Below, one piece after another: positions 51,211-62,070 of a DNA stretch of 64,000 nt. Both the position numbers and the translations under genes were made by a program. This DNA is from Saururus chinensis (lineage: Eukaryota > Streptophyta > Magnoliopsida > Piperales > Saururaceae). The notes beneath the pieces were generated by a model. That model had not been told where the DNA came from and ran no database searches. It worked only from the letters and a program-made list of their open reading frames with translations. Numbering within the stretch: the stretch's first letter is position 1; each line of letters starts with the position of its first letter. Location: positions 28,700,501 through 28,764,500 of the forward strand of contig CP141146.1 in NCBI GenBank assembly GCA_035235625.1, given 5' to 3'.

Positions 51211-53119
51211 TAGGGCTGCACAAAAAACCTGAACCCGACCCGAACCAAGTGAACCCGACCCGAAATTAACCGGGTTCGGGTCGGGTCGGGTTTAACACAA
51301 AAAAAACCCGAAACCCGACCCAACCCGACCCGGATGCTTTAATTCCTTACCCAAACCCTAAATCCCTAATACCCTTTCCTTTCAGCTTTCTGCTTTTCTC
51401 CCATTCGGCTACTGCTCATCTACACAACGGCAACATTCCCAGTTCCCACCCTTGCCGACCTCCCCCGGTCACCCTTCATCTCCCTGGTCTGCAAGTTGCT
51501 GGCATCCCCCCCTTTGTCGTCGTCGTCTCAGTCGTCTGTAGCTTGTCGAACTCCCCCTTTCATCCTCATCTGTGGCATTCTGGCCTCCATCTTCTTCCTC
51601 CACATCTACTGCCTACCAGACTCCGGTCGCTAGCCGGCCTCCATCTTCTTCCTCGAGTCGTCTTCGTTGGCCGGCTTCCCCATCAGTTGCTTGCTAGCCT
51701 CCCCAGTCCCCATTCTAATTTCACCGGCCAACCTCCCGAGTCCCCCTTTGTGTCATCCCTATCTACTGCGTACCAAAAAAAAACCTCCCTTTCCTCACCC
51801 TCTTCGTCCCCCAAATCAGTTGCAGCGTTGCTTTCCCCCAAGTGAACAAGGTTGGTGTACACTTTATGACAAACCAGAGGTAAAAACCACTTTTGATCTT
51901 TCCCATTAGCAGCAGCAGCAGCATTGCAGCTGTGGAAATCGCCGGCCTACACGAAATCATATTTTGGTTTCTTTATCTAACCACTTAAGTTTGGAACAGG
52001 AGCATTTAAGTGGGTTTTTTTCTTGTATTTTTTTCTTCTTCTTCATCTGTTTGAAGAATGATAGCAGGTGGCTCAAGTTTTTATCGGCCATTGTTTGATA
52101 GTTTGCATGGCTTGTTTAATTTTTAAAATGGGATGGAACTGTTTTTCGTCCTTAGATTTCTCACAAATGATGTTAAAATGACTTTTCCAAAATTAAGTAA
52201 GGATTAGTAGAAGTTGTATGCTTGTCTACATTGTAGAAGAGAAAGCAGTAAATAATTAAGATTTTAGCTTTTTAGCAATACTGGTTGGTACTAAGAGGTA
52301 GTTTCACCTACCGGTATGGAGGGGCTACAAAATGGCAGGGCCTCAGGGATAAAAGTAAATTTGTAATTCATACCAATTCTTATCTCTTATGGTGTTAAGG
52401 AATCCTTAAGTTCTGGCATAGCAATCTGGCTTCTAAAATACAAGATTTAACATGACCTGAAGTTCTGATTGATGACAACTTTCTTGTTTTAAATGTAGTG
52501 CAGCTTTATCACCTTTGAATGTATTCTTTATAAGAACTCTATTACCTTATTGTGTTTTTGGTATTTCCAAAAGCTCGTTAAATTTTCTGCTCTACTTATT
52601 TTAAGTTATTTTATGAAGGATGACCCAGGAGGAATCTTCTCTTGTTTTTATCTTTTGGCATTTCGTATATGTTTATTTTGGTTAACGAAATAAAAAAAAT
52701 CCCATTGAATCTTCTACTTTACTGAACTTGTGTATTTTCTAAAAGAATGGCTGAGAAGAAATTTTCTCTTCTTGCTACCTTTTGGCGTATGATACATGTT
52801 ATTTTTTCTTTTCAATGGTCATTCTTTACATATAGTTATGTATTTTAAACAAATTAATTAAGATTGATTATATCATATTTTAGTGTTTATTCTCACTTTG
52901 AAAATCAACGTACATGTATTTTTGTATTGATTGAAATTATCAGGCGTTTAATGTATTTCGGGTTTTCGGGTCGGGTTCGGGTTGTATCTCAGGTCGGGTC
53001 GGGTTTTAGTATTTCGGGTTGTATCTCGGGTAGGGGCGGGTACTGTAATCTCGGGTTCTATCTCGGGTAGGGTCGGGTACTGCAATACCCAACCCCACCC
53101 TACCCGAGATGCAGCCCTA
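51211..53119. mobile_element. Non-autonomous hAT element, 1.9 kb
   Basis: Perfect 10-bp inverted ends TAGGGCTGCA and TGCAGCCCTA and a perfect 8-bp duplication TGGAGGAC (51203-51210 and 53120-53127), the hAT signature. Subterminal regions are packed with CCCGACCC on the left and GGGTCGGG or GGGTAGGG on the right. There is no transposase. The left interior (51350-51850) is C-rich and T-rich with Pro/Ser/Leu-rich frames and may be a captured leader or exon. The right half is AT-rich. It sits in family-Y LTR 2. Confidence 0.9.
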
Positions 53120-55165
53120 TGGAGGACTCCGATGTCAACTCCATTCGGTGGTAGAGCCATCTGGCAGTGAGGCGGCACAAATACGACGCCTATACCCATA
53201 TACAAAAGGGGGAGATGGGTCGGATAGTGGTGGCTCAAGGCCCACAAAAGGGCAACCGAGCTAGGGCTAGGAAGTGGTGGTTGATCAAAGTGGCGACATC
53301 GCCGATCGCCACCCACAACCAACACATTGGTGCGGGCAGCTGTGCATCTTGCACGGTATACGGCAAAGGCAAGTGGCCCATTTTGTGTGGAGGTATAATT
53401 GGGCCAAGTGGGGCTGACCTCACTGTCGCCAAGCCGGGGCAGAGCCCACGATGGCCAAATGGCCCACGGCTTGCCGATGGCAATGACCCAAGACACACCC
53501 AAAGTATCTAACTGGGCGGAGGAAGACAATAGGGGCAAAGAGGGGTTTGAAACAACAACCCCTACTGACACTGGGTCGAGGGAGGCTGGACGGAGTCCGT
53601 CCAGTGGCCGGACGACGACCGGAAACACACCGGCATAAAGAAATGCCACGGACAGTAAGATGAAAAAGGGAAAACAAACATAAGTCTAGTTGAGGGCTGC
53701 CGCAAACGACATCAAAATTGCACCCCCCATGTCTCAAAAGTGAAAATAAGATGGGAGAAAAACCGAAGAAAAGTTTGGTACCTAGTGGAGGAGCGAAGAG
53801 GCCATGGCAGCGGTCATAGCTGATACCTACGGACTCGTGGCGGTAAGGTGAAGAAGATCCTGGCAAGAACCAGCAGAACCAGACGACGGAGGAGGGAGAA
53901 TAGAGTGACTGGAATCTCACTCGGGTTCTCTCTCAATGTCACTGGACGTAAAAAATTTATAGACTTCTGTAAGTTTTGGAACTCGATCATCGGGTCCGGA
54001 ACTTATATTCTTTTTAATTTTTCCATTTGCATCCCTAACATGCGTTAACCTCCCGGTAACGCGTTGTACCTCCAAAATTTGCATCGTAAGTACGCAGCAT
54101 GGCCTGCGACTAAGCCCCACACCCGACTCTACTGGTATAAATACTGGGGAAATATACAAATATAAATATGCCAAAGTGTCACATTTTCCCACTGAAAATG
54201 ACCAAAAAATAATAGGAAAATCACATAAAATCATAGAAAAATTAGGGACATTACATTAACAAAACCAAAATGAATAAATATAGGTAAGGAGTACTACTAA
54301 TAAAAGTAATCGTGCAAAACAAGCATTCCACCACACGACTAGAACTAAAAGCTTTAAGCAAATACAGTTTGAGGAGGTAATTGTCAAATACATGTATACT
54401 TTATTTATTTGGTACTTTTCTTTTTATTAATAAGTCTAAAATTTTCTATTTTATTTAATTATGTTTGAAGCAACTGAAACAGAAAATTGATGTCCCAATC
54501 CCACGATGGGATCTTTTTATTTTAACACATACAAAAAAGGATGGCAAGTATGTCAACAAAGATGCAGAAAATAAGATTGTAAGTTAAACATTCTCAACAT
54601 TTGGACTAATTTTTTTAACCATTATATATGTGTCATTTTATTTATATATAGACCTTCAAACATAATATTACGAACTAAAAGAATTCATGAATTGCAGAAA
54701 GAAATTGATGCTCACATAGAAAAAGATTGTCTTCAGGAGGCACCACTTCCTTCACCAAATGATATATTTTCTATTGCCATGCAAGCCGAGAAACTAAGAT
54801 GTGTTTGGGGTTTTGGTCACAGAGTAACTCCAACTAGTTTATGAGGGGCATCAGCTAATCATGCAAGATCTTCTACAGTAGCTGAATATAACTCTATGAA
54901 AGAAAAAATGTCAAATATAGAAGAGGACAATTTAAAATTAAAAGATAAGAGCACAAAGTACAAGGAAGAAATAGTGCAACTTAAAGAACAACAAGCAAAA
55001 TTATTATCAAAGATGGATCAAATGATGAGTTTCTTTTAGTCTCAAATGAATCAGGTAAAAGCATACAAAGTAGTTGTGAAGTATAATTATATTTTTTTAG
55101 TAGTTTAATAATTTCATAAGCTAATTTCTTTTTATTTCATTTTTCTGTAGGCTAATGGTGAATGA

Positions 55166-55493
55166 TTTTAAATTGACAAGTTGAGCTGATGAATCTAAGT
55201 CTTATTGAAGACTTTTCCTTCTTCTCTATATTAAATAATCTTGTCATTAGTACTTAGACATTGTAAATATTTGGAAATATTATATTTTCAAGCTTTTTTT
55301 TCAATACTTATTGTATTACATATTTAATTTAAATAATTTTGTTATTTTAAGATCTTTTATGTTATTATTAAAGCGACAACTTATGGTTATATGTAAGGTG
55401 CAAATTGAAGCAAAGTGTGTTAGAGAATACATAAATGTGCAAGTGAGAAAAGAAAAATTAATTAAAATTTTAGCTTAATAAAAAATAATTTGT
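55166..55493. other. 3' flank of the second CACTA gene
   Basis: AT-rich DNA after the second transposase gene, probably its 3' UTR. No other feature is seen. Confidence 0.5.
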
Positions 55494-55921
55494 AGTGGCG
55501 GTATTGACTTTTAGCGGGGCTTTCTCAAAGTCGCTAAAAGGTTTTCACACTCATTTAGACCTCCCGCTAAAATGCTTTAGCAGCGGTTTTTGACACTCAT
55601 ATAGGCCCCCCGCTAAAATGCTTTAGCAACAGTTTTGGAAATCCCCCGCTAAAAGAATTACGCTTTTAGTGGGGGTTAGCCTAGCCTTCGCTAAAAGAGT
55701 TCGAGTTTTGAAACTTATTAGCGGCGGCTGCCAAAACCGCCCCAAAAAAATATACATTTTAGCGACGGCTCATAAAAACCCCAGTATGTTCCTCATAAAA
55801 ACTTTTTGCAGGGCTCTTTTTAGCGGCAACTTTAAAACCACCGATAAAAAGTTTTTGTGGCGGTTTTAACACCTATATCAGCGGTTTTAAAACCCCCGCT
55901 ACTATTTTTTTTTTTGTAGTG
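55494..55921. repeat. Right subterminal repeats of the CACTA element
   Basis: About 14 words of the TTTAGCGGGGG or CCCCCGCTAAAA type occur in both orientations up to the terminal TTGTAGTG. They pair with the left array and are likely the binding region for the element's own protein. Confidence 0.85.
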
Positions 55922-55924
55922 AGA

Positions 55925-56670
55925 TGTCCAAAAGTTCCAAAATCCTTGACCTTTTAAATGTTGAAGAAGTTCGAAGGATTGGATAACAAACAAAAGTGTT
56001 GTATCTCGTGAAGGAAGAAGAAGCTGTGCAAGGGAGCTCTCATCTTTTAGAAGGAATTTGTTTCTTTCTTTTTTTTACTTAAAAATTGTAGCTACTTCTC
56101 CTAGCAATTCTCATTTTTTATTTTAATAAATTCCAAGTTCTGTTTTTCATTTTTCCATTTAATTGAAAGGTTTCAAAAATTAATTAATGACTACTACTCT
56201 ACTCCAAATTGTAAAGAGTAGTCTTGATTAATTAAGAGAAGGTCATCCCACATATAAAAAAGGTTCTTCTCTATCTCTTGTAAGGAAGGATCTTCTGATC
56301 CCTTTTCCTAACTTGTACATAGGGAACTACCAAAATCCCCCATTAGATTTCTGGCATGCTTGGTGAGACCTTCTCCTTCTTTAATCTTTTTGGAAAAAAT
56401 GGAGGCTATTGGGAATTTCAAGCTTGTTATTAATTTTGATGAGTCTAAATTTCAAGCCTTCTTGGCAAAATAGAAACAGGTAGATAAAATAATGATCCCT
56501 ATGGACACCAGCATGAATGCTACTTGTAGCAACAAGAAGAAGACTAAAGTAAATGCTCTGCTGGCTAAGACCACTCTCTCCCTTGACTTTGCCTATGGCA
56601 AAGTTTTCAGCAGTTGACAGTGTGTTTTCAAGGCTAAGGGACAATACTCATGAAGAAATGTGAATGATAG
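55925..56670. other. Unclassified stretch between the CACTA element and element E
   Basis: Likely the continuation of 31396-32383 after removal of the CACTA insertion. A frame near 56399-56470 reads MEAIGNFKLVINFDESKFQ and then breaks. I cannot assign it. Confidence 0.3.
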
Positions 56671-57843
56671 TGATAAGTATAATTTATGCGTTATTCTACC
56701 CTTAATTATTCTATTTTCTAGTCTCATTTAAGTGTTAATATAGGTTAAATTATTAAATATTAAATTTAATTAGGTTAGAAAAAACTTCCATGGTGTTTTG
56801 AATTAAATTGGCTTATTTGCAGATTCTTCATTGGCGATCGAACGGGGTCACTTACCGATCGATCGGTTACACGTGATTTTTAAGAAAATTCAGTTCAAGC
56901 GTTCGAACGGGCATGCAGGGCGATCGATCGGCATAACGCGCAGATTCCTTATTTCACCCAATTTTGAGTCCTTCTCATATCCAACTCTTTTTTTACGGAT
57001 CTAATGCCTATATAAAGACTTATTTGGCACGAAATTAAGAGAGAACAAGTAGATTTTCTGAAGAGAAGAAGGAAGAAGAAGATGGAGAAGAAGCCAAAGC
57101 TTTCAATGGAGATTCAATTATTTTCTTCTACCATGGAAGGCTAAATTATTCTTTTACTTAGGAGTTGATGAACCTATAGATAAGTTTCAATTTCTTTTCT
57201 TTTTAATTTAGATCTCAGTTGTGAATTATGACAATTGTATGATAAGGATTTCCTTTTTAATGGAAGAGCTTTTTAATGTTTATTCAAATCTATGTTGATT
57301 TATTGTCTTGTAGATGATAGATTGATGTGGTTTTGATATTTTCATCAATTCTAATTTCTGTGATTTAGATGAGATGGTCATACAATAGTTTTAATGTTCA
57401 GATAATTAAGGACTTGGATGAGTTATACTAAGATTAGACGGGTCATGCCTATAGCTATTTAGTGTAGATGATTCGTGCTATTGTCAAAGATAGTTCATGC
57501 CATGGAAATTAATTAATGATTCTTTCTGAAGTAATTCTAGCTTGTAGCTGAGAATACTTGTTCATATTCACACTAGATTTAGATTAAAAGTTAAGGAATT
57601 GTTATGGTTCTATAGTGGATTCGATTTCCTAAGTAAAATCTATCACATTAATCTCTTGTTTTTAAACTAGTTGTTTTCTTTTCCTTTACTTAATTAAAGT
57701 TTAAGTTGTTTTAGTTTTAAATCAGTAAATTCCTTTTTATATTTAGTAATTATTCATCCGTCCCTGAGGTTCGACAACCCTTAAATACTCATCCTAGTAC
57801 AATTACCTTGTACACTTGCAAAGGGTTTAATTATAAACGATCA
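56671..57843 (+). repeat. 5' LTR of element E
   Basis: 1173 bp from TGATAAGTATAATTTATGCG to AAACGATCA. U3 contains the palindromes CCGATCGATCGG and CGTTCGAACGG (56850-56935). LTRs A, B, C and D elsewhere in the window belong to the same family. Confidence 0.93.
57009..57017 (+). promoter_or_regulatory. LTR TATA box of element E
   Basis: TATATAAAG, conserved at the same place in LTR A (near 13770) and LTR C (near 24410). It would set the start of the retrotransposon RNA. Confidence 0.6.
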
Positions 57844-57849
57844 AGTTTT

Positions 57850-57867
57850 TGGCGCCGTTGCCGGGGA
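57850..57867 (+). other. Primer binding site of element E (tRNA-Asp type)
   Basis: TGGCGCCGTTGCCGGGGA starts six bases after the LTR. This 18-bp sequence is the usual Athila-type site, complementary to the 3' end of plant tRNA-Asp. Confidence 0.85.
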
Positions 57868-58148
57868 CGGTGTTGATTTGTTACTAAATTAGCTTTAGGA
57901 TAATTCTAGATACTTTATATTCAGTTTACTTATTTTTTTTTGGTTAATTTTTAGTTTCTTACCTTCTTTTAATTTGATCTTGTAGGTTGAGTTGAAGGTG
58001 CTCTCTATACTTGTGGCCACAAGTGGACATTGACAAGCTTCTCTTCGGTTTGCAAGATCCTTTTTCACTTTTTATTCTTTTTCCTTAGTTATTTTTTGCT
58101 TCATCTTTCTCTTTTTATACTTTAAATTGTGTGGTGTGTTTATTGTGT

Positions 58149-59560
58149 ATGCGTGGTCGTCGCTCCTTACTCCCCCGATTAGTGCCATTTGACCCTGAGC
58201 CTGAGCGGACATCTAGGAGAGTTGAGTTGCCCTCGACCTACATCCCTACACCCCCTAACTCTCCCACCAATTCCTCCACCCACACTACCTCTACCATCAT
58301 CATGGCTGAACATCAGTTAGATGCACCACTCAAAGCTCTAAGGGAGTATTACACTCCCAATGAGTACACTTCCCCTTCATGCATTAGGTTGCCAGCGGTT
58401 GCTGCTCAAAATTATGAAATTAAGCCCAATGTTATTCAAATGCTTCCATCTTTTTATGGACTTAATAATGAAAACCCATATAGGCACCTAGATGACTTCT
58501 TAGAAATATGCACAACTTTTAAGCTCTCAAATTTAACCGATGAAGCTGTTAAACTTCGCCTTTTTCCTTTCACATTAAAAGATAAGGCTAAGGAATGGCT
58601 TCACTCTTTAGAGCCAAACACCATAACAACTTGGACCCAAATGCAACAAGAATTCCTTAAAAAGTACTTCCCCATAGGTAAGACCAACCAAATGAGAAAG
58701 GCCATAACCACCTTTGCCCAACTTCCCACCGAATGTTCCATGAGAGTTGGGATAGACTTAAGGACCTTCTTAGGAGGTGTCCTCATCATGCTGTCCCTAA
58801 GTGGCAATTAGTGCAACGTTTTTATGAGGGTCTTACTGAACAAAACCGTCATCTTGTTGATGCAAGTTGTGGGGGTACCTTTTTACTAAAAAATGAAAAT
58901 GAGGCATGGAAACTTTTTGAGGACTTGAGTGAAAATTCTCTTCAACATGCTGCGTTGAATAGAAATGAGAGTGGCCTATCTACCTTAAACAATGCCCCCT
59001 CTAGGGGTGGCTTGTATGAAGTTAAAAATCCATTAGACATCTCCTCTAAAGTTGATACTTTAAGTAGGAAGCTTGACCTCCTTATGACTTCAACACATCA
59101 GCCCACTCCCTTCACTCAAGATGCATGCACAATATGCCTTAGCCCAGCCCATACTATTATGGAGTGCCCCTCTGCCTCTCAATTTCGAGCTTGTCCAAGA
59201 CCATGTAAATGCTACCCAATCCTTCCCTAGGGCTGAGAATAATCCATTTTCAAACACATATAACCCTGGGTGGAGGAATCATCCTAACTTTTCCTGGCGG
59301 GCACAAAACCAAGGGGTTATGGGTAACCAAGTTCCTAGGCAACCATTCCAAGTCCCACCAGCCCATATCCACCAACCTCAAGTCCAACATCCATATGTCC
59401 AACCTCATAGGAGTTCTAGCTTTGAAGAAAAGGTTTTGAGTGCCCTCCAAGGCATTCAATCTCAATCCCAACTCCTTCACTCTCACACACAATCTATAGC
59501 AAAGTTAGAAGCTCAAATTGGACAACTAGCCAATGCTATAAATAAGAGAGAGACAGGAAC
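58149..59560 (+). pseudogene. gag of element E, frameshifted
   Basis: Capsid and nucleocapsid part. ATG 58149 reads MRGRRSLLPRLVPFDPEPER. The retrotransposon gag domain follows, with FYGLNNENPYRHLDDFLEI near 58455 and EFLKKYFPIGKTNQMRKAIT near 58650. A frame break at about 58735 moves the reading into the frame with DRLKDLLRRCPHHAVPKWQ. A zinc knuckle of the CX2CX4HX4C form is at 59126-59167. A second break near 59188 leads into the long frame that carries pol. Compared with the decayed copy C, the sequence is otherwise well kept, so the breaks look recent. Confidence 0.88.
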
Positions 59561-62070
59561 ATTGCCGAGTCAGCCCCAACAAAACCCTAAAAGTCAATGT
59601 GGAGTAGAGATAGTCCCTTCCTCTAATGAACAAGTTCAGTCCATAACTACCCTTAGGAGTGGTCGACACATTGATAATCAAGTTGGAGAGGAGTCCTTAG
59701 ATACCACAAATGAAAGGTTAGATAATTCAGCCCCTAATGAGCCTCAAGTAGAAGTTAGTGCACCACATGAGAAGGAGTTTGTATCTCCTTCTTCTTCCTC
59801 AGAGCCACAGCCTAAGACCACTTCAGAGGGATCTTACATCCCTAGGGCACCTTTTCCTCAGTGTCTTGACATGGCCCCAACATTTCGGAAGAACACATCT
59901 AAGATGGATGATATTCTTGAGACTTTTAAACAAGTCAAAATTAATCTACCCCTCTTAGATGTCATTAAGCAAGTCCCTGCTTATGCTAAGTTCCTTAAAG
60001 ACCTATGTACTCAAAAGCGTAAATCTAAGACCCATGTGTCTAAGAAGGTCTTTCTCACCGAGCAAGTTAGCTCCCTTTTGAAGTTTGACACCCCACCTAA
60101 GTATAAGGACCCTGGAGTGCCTATTATTTCTTGTGTCATAGGCGATCATTCCATTCATAGAGCCCTCCTTGACCTTGGTGCGAGTGTTAATCTACTCCCT
60201 TACTCGGTGTATGAGCAATTAGGGTTAGGTGAATTGCAGCCTACATCAGTTACCTTACAGCTAGCCGACCGTTCCGTGCGTAAGCCTCGAGGAGTCATTG
60301 AGGATGTCTTAGTGAAAGTTGACCGGTTCTTCTTCCCTGTTGACTTTCTTGTCTTAGATATGGAACCGGTCTGTAATACCACACATCAAATTCCCGTCAT
60401 TCTAGGTCGCCCCTTCCTTGCCACTGCCAATGCTTGTATCAATTGTCGAACGGGAGTGATGGAGATATCCTTTGGGAATATGAATGTGAGGCTGAATGTG
60501 TTCCATGCATCTAACCAACCACCTGTTGAGTGTGACTTTGAGTGCTTAATGGTTGACCATTTAGATGACCTAGTCAATGAAGCCCTTCCCCTTACCCTAA
60601 TGAGAGATGTTCTTGAATTAACTTTACTATACCCAAGGTTAGAGGAGTCCCTTATTGATCCATCTTTGGAGGAGGCCCATAGCCAACTAGCGGCTGCTAG
60701 TGTTCCCGAGTCTTCCTCTTGGAAGTTTCAGGTAGAGCCCTTACCTATATCAGCCTCCATACCTCTTAAACCCTCCATAGAGTCACCACCTCAGCTTGAA
60801 TTGAAAAACTTACCCAGTTCTCTTAAGTATGCCTTCTTGGGACCTAAGGACACTCTTCCAGTCATTATTTCCTCTAGTTTGACTAGTGACCAAGAGAGTA
60901 GATTGCTTACCGTCCTTGTCACACATAGGAGAGCCATAGGATGGACGGTAGCTGACCTTAGGGGAATTGACCCATCCATTTGTATGCATAGGATCCACTT
61001 AGAAGATAATGTCAAACCCTCGAGAGAAGGACAACGAAGGTTGAACCCTAACATGCGGGAGGTAGTCATGAAGGAGGTGGTTAAGCTTTTAGATGCAGGT
61101 ATCATATACCCTATCTCTGATAGTGAGTGGGTGAGTCCTACCCAGGTTGTTCTAAAGAAGTCTGGATTTACTGTTAAGTCAAATACATTAGGAGAGTTAG
61201 TCCCTATTAGGGAAACCACATGGTGGAGAGTGTGTATAGACTACCGGAAGCTAAATTCCATGACCCGAAAGGACCATTTTCCCTTGCCATTTATTGACCA
61301 GATCTTAGAGAAACTAGCAGGTCAGGACTTCTATTGTTTTCTAGATGGCTACTCAGAGTATAATCAGGTACCTGTGTTTCCGGGAGATCAGGAGAAGACC
61401 ACCTTCACTTGTCCGTTTGGTACATTTGCTTATAGACGTATGCCATTTGGTTTGTGTAATGCACCTGCTACATTTCAGCGTTGTATGATGTCCATATTTT
61501 CTGACATGATTGATAAATTTTTAGAAGTTTTTATGGATGATTTTTCTGTTTTTGGTGCTTCGTTTGATGAGTGTCTCCTTAATTTATCTCTTGTGCTTAA
61601 ACGTTGTGAGGAGACTAATTTAGTTTTGAGTTGGGAAAAGAGTCATTTTATGGTTCAAGAGGGTATTGTTTTAGGTCATATTGTTTCTAAACGTGGTATA
61701 GAAGTAGACAAGGCCAAAGTTGACCTTATAGCTAACCTGCCTCCCCCCACTACAGTGAGACAGGTTCGTTCCTTTCTTGGCCATGCCGGTTTCTATAGGC
61801 GATTCATTAAGGACTTTAGTAAGATTTCTCAGCCATTGTGTCATTTGTTGGCTCATGATGTATCTTTTAATTTTGATGATGCTTGTATGAAATCTTTTAC
61901 AAAGCTTCGTACACTCCTCTCTACCACACCTATCATTCAGCCCCCTGACTACTCCCTACCCTTTGAGATTATGTGTGATGCCTCTGACTATGCTGTGGGT
62001 GCAGTCCTTGGCCAAAGAGTGAACAAAGTCCCCCATGTCATTTATTATGCTAGTAAGACCCTTTCTCGAT
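59561..62070 (+). pseudogene. Protease, reverse transcriptase and start of RNase H of element E
   Basis: Part of a 1003-residue open frame (59121-62132). The protease has its catalytic Asp in DLGAS at 60171 and the GRPFLATANA block near 60405. The reverse transcriptase has WWRVCIDYRKLN near 61221, the PFGLCNAPATFQR block near 61444, and the active site F-M-D-D at 61530-61541. RNase H starts near 61965 with its first Asp in MCDAS at 61977. One extra base at about 62064-62067 throws the frame off inside RNase H. Protease and RT catalytic residues are all present. Confidence 0.9.

Larger units (their letters stand above)
48147..54255. mobile_element. Large solo LTR, family Y, copy 2
   Basis: Starts TGTAACGCCTGAG, ends GGGACATTACA, with a perfect duplication TTAAC (48142-48146 and 54256-54260). 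It is homologous to 26054-30710. Without the hAT insertion it is about 4.19 kb. A GGTATAAATACTGG segment near 54130 is a possible TATA box; copy 1 reads GGTACAAATACCG there. No gag or pol is seen. Confidence 0.82.
47385..55165 (+). pseudogene. CACTA second transposase gene (Transposase_24, Ptta/En/Spm type), decayed
   Basis: Exons with GT-AG edges: about 47420-47656, 47865-48080, 54284-54376, 54471-54578 and 54698-55054. ATG 47385 starts a frame that must shift near 47420 to reach RKKGRGPTTCKF. Family landmarks are GEHAGWFTRFSGPLVRDRS, then SSLNKKWVDFKRRLK, SYWESEEAK, NKSNRAKQAFHHTT, LFILTHTKKDGKYV and CVWGFGHRVTP. A lysine- and glutamate-rich coiled coil follows. An in-frame TGA at 54842-54844 and a TAG near 55038 break it. 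The intron 48081-54283 holds a 6.1-kb solo LTR insertion. Such proteins are thought to bind subterminal repeats and assist the TNP2 transposase. Confidence 0.85.
32384..55921 (+). mobile_element. CACTA (En/Spm) transposon, 23.5 kb, with nested insertions
   Basis: Left end CACTACAAAATTAG and right end TTTTTTTGTAGTG are inverted. The 3-bp duplication AGA is at 32381-32383 and 55922-55924, as expected for CACTA elements. Subterminal regions hold many TTTAGCGGGGG-like words in both orientations. It encodes a TNP2-type transposase (37942-41551) and a Transposase_24-type protein (47385-55165), both on the plus strand and both broken. Subtracting the solo LTRs at 34841-36929 and 48147-54255 leaves about 15.3 kb, normal for an autonomous-type plant CACTA element. 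Confidence 0.92.

Noticed and set aside
51543-51845. Pro/Ser/Leu-rich frame as a gene
   Set aside because: Compositional consequence of a CT-rich segment inside a non-autonomous hAT element; no domain is recognisable.
52948-53649. 233-codon minus-strand frame
   Set aside because: It crosses the right edge of the hAT element and its duplication at 53119, so it joins unrelated sequences by chance.
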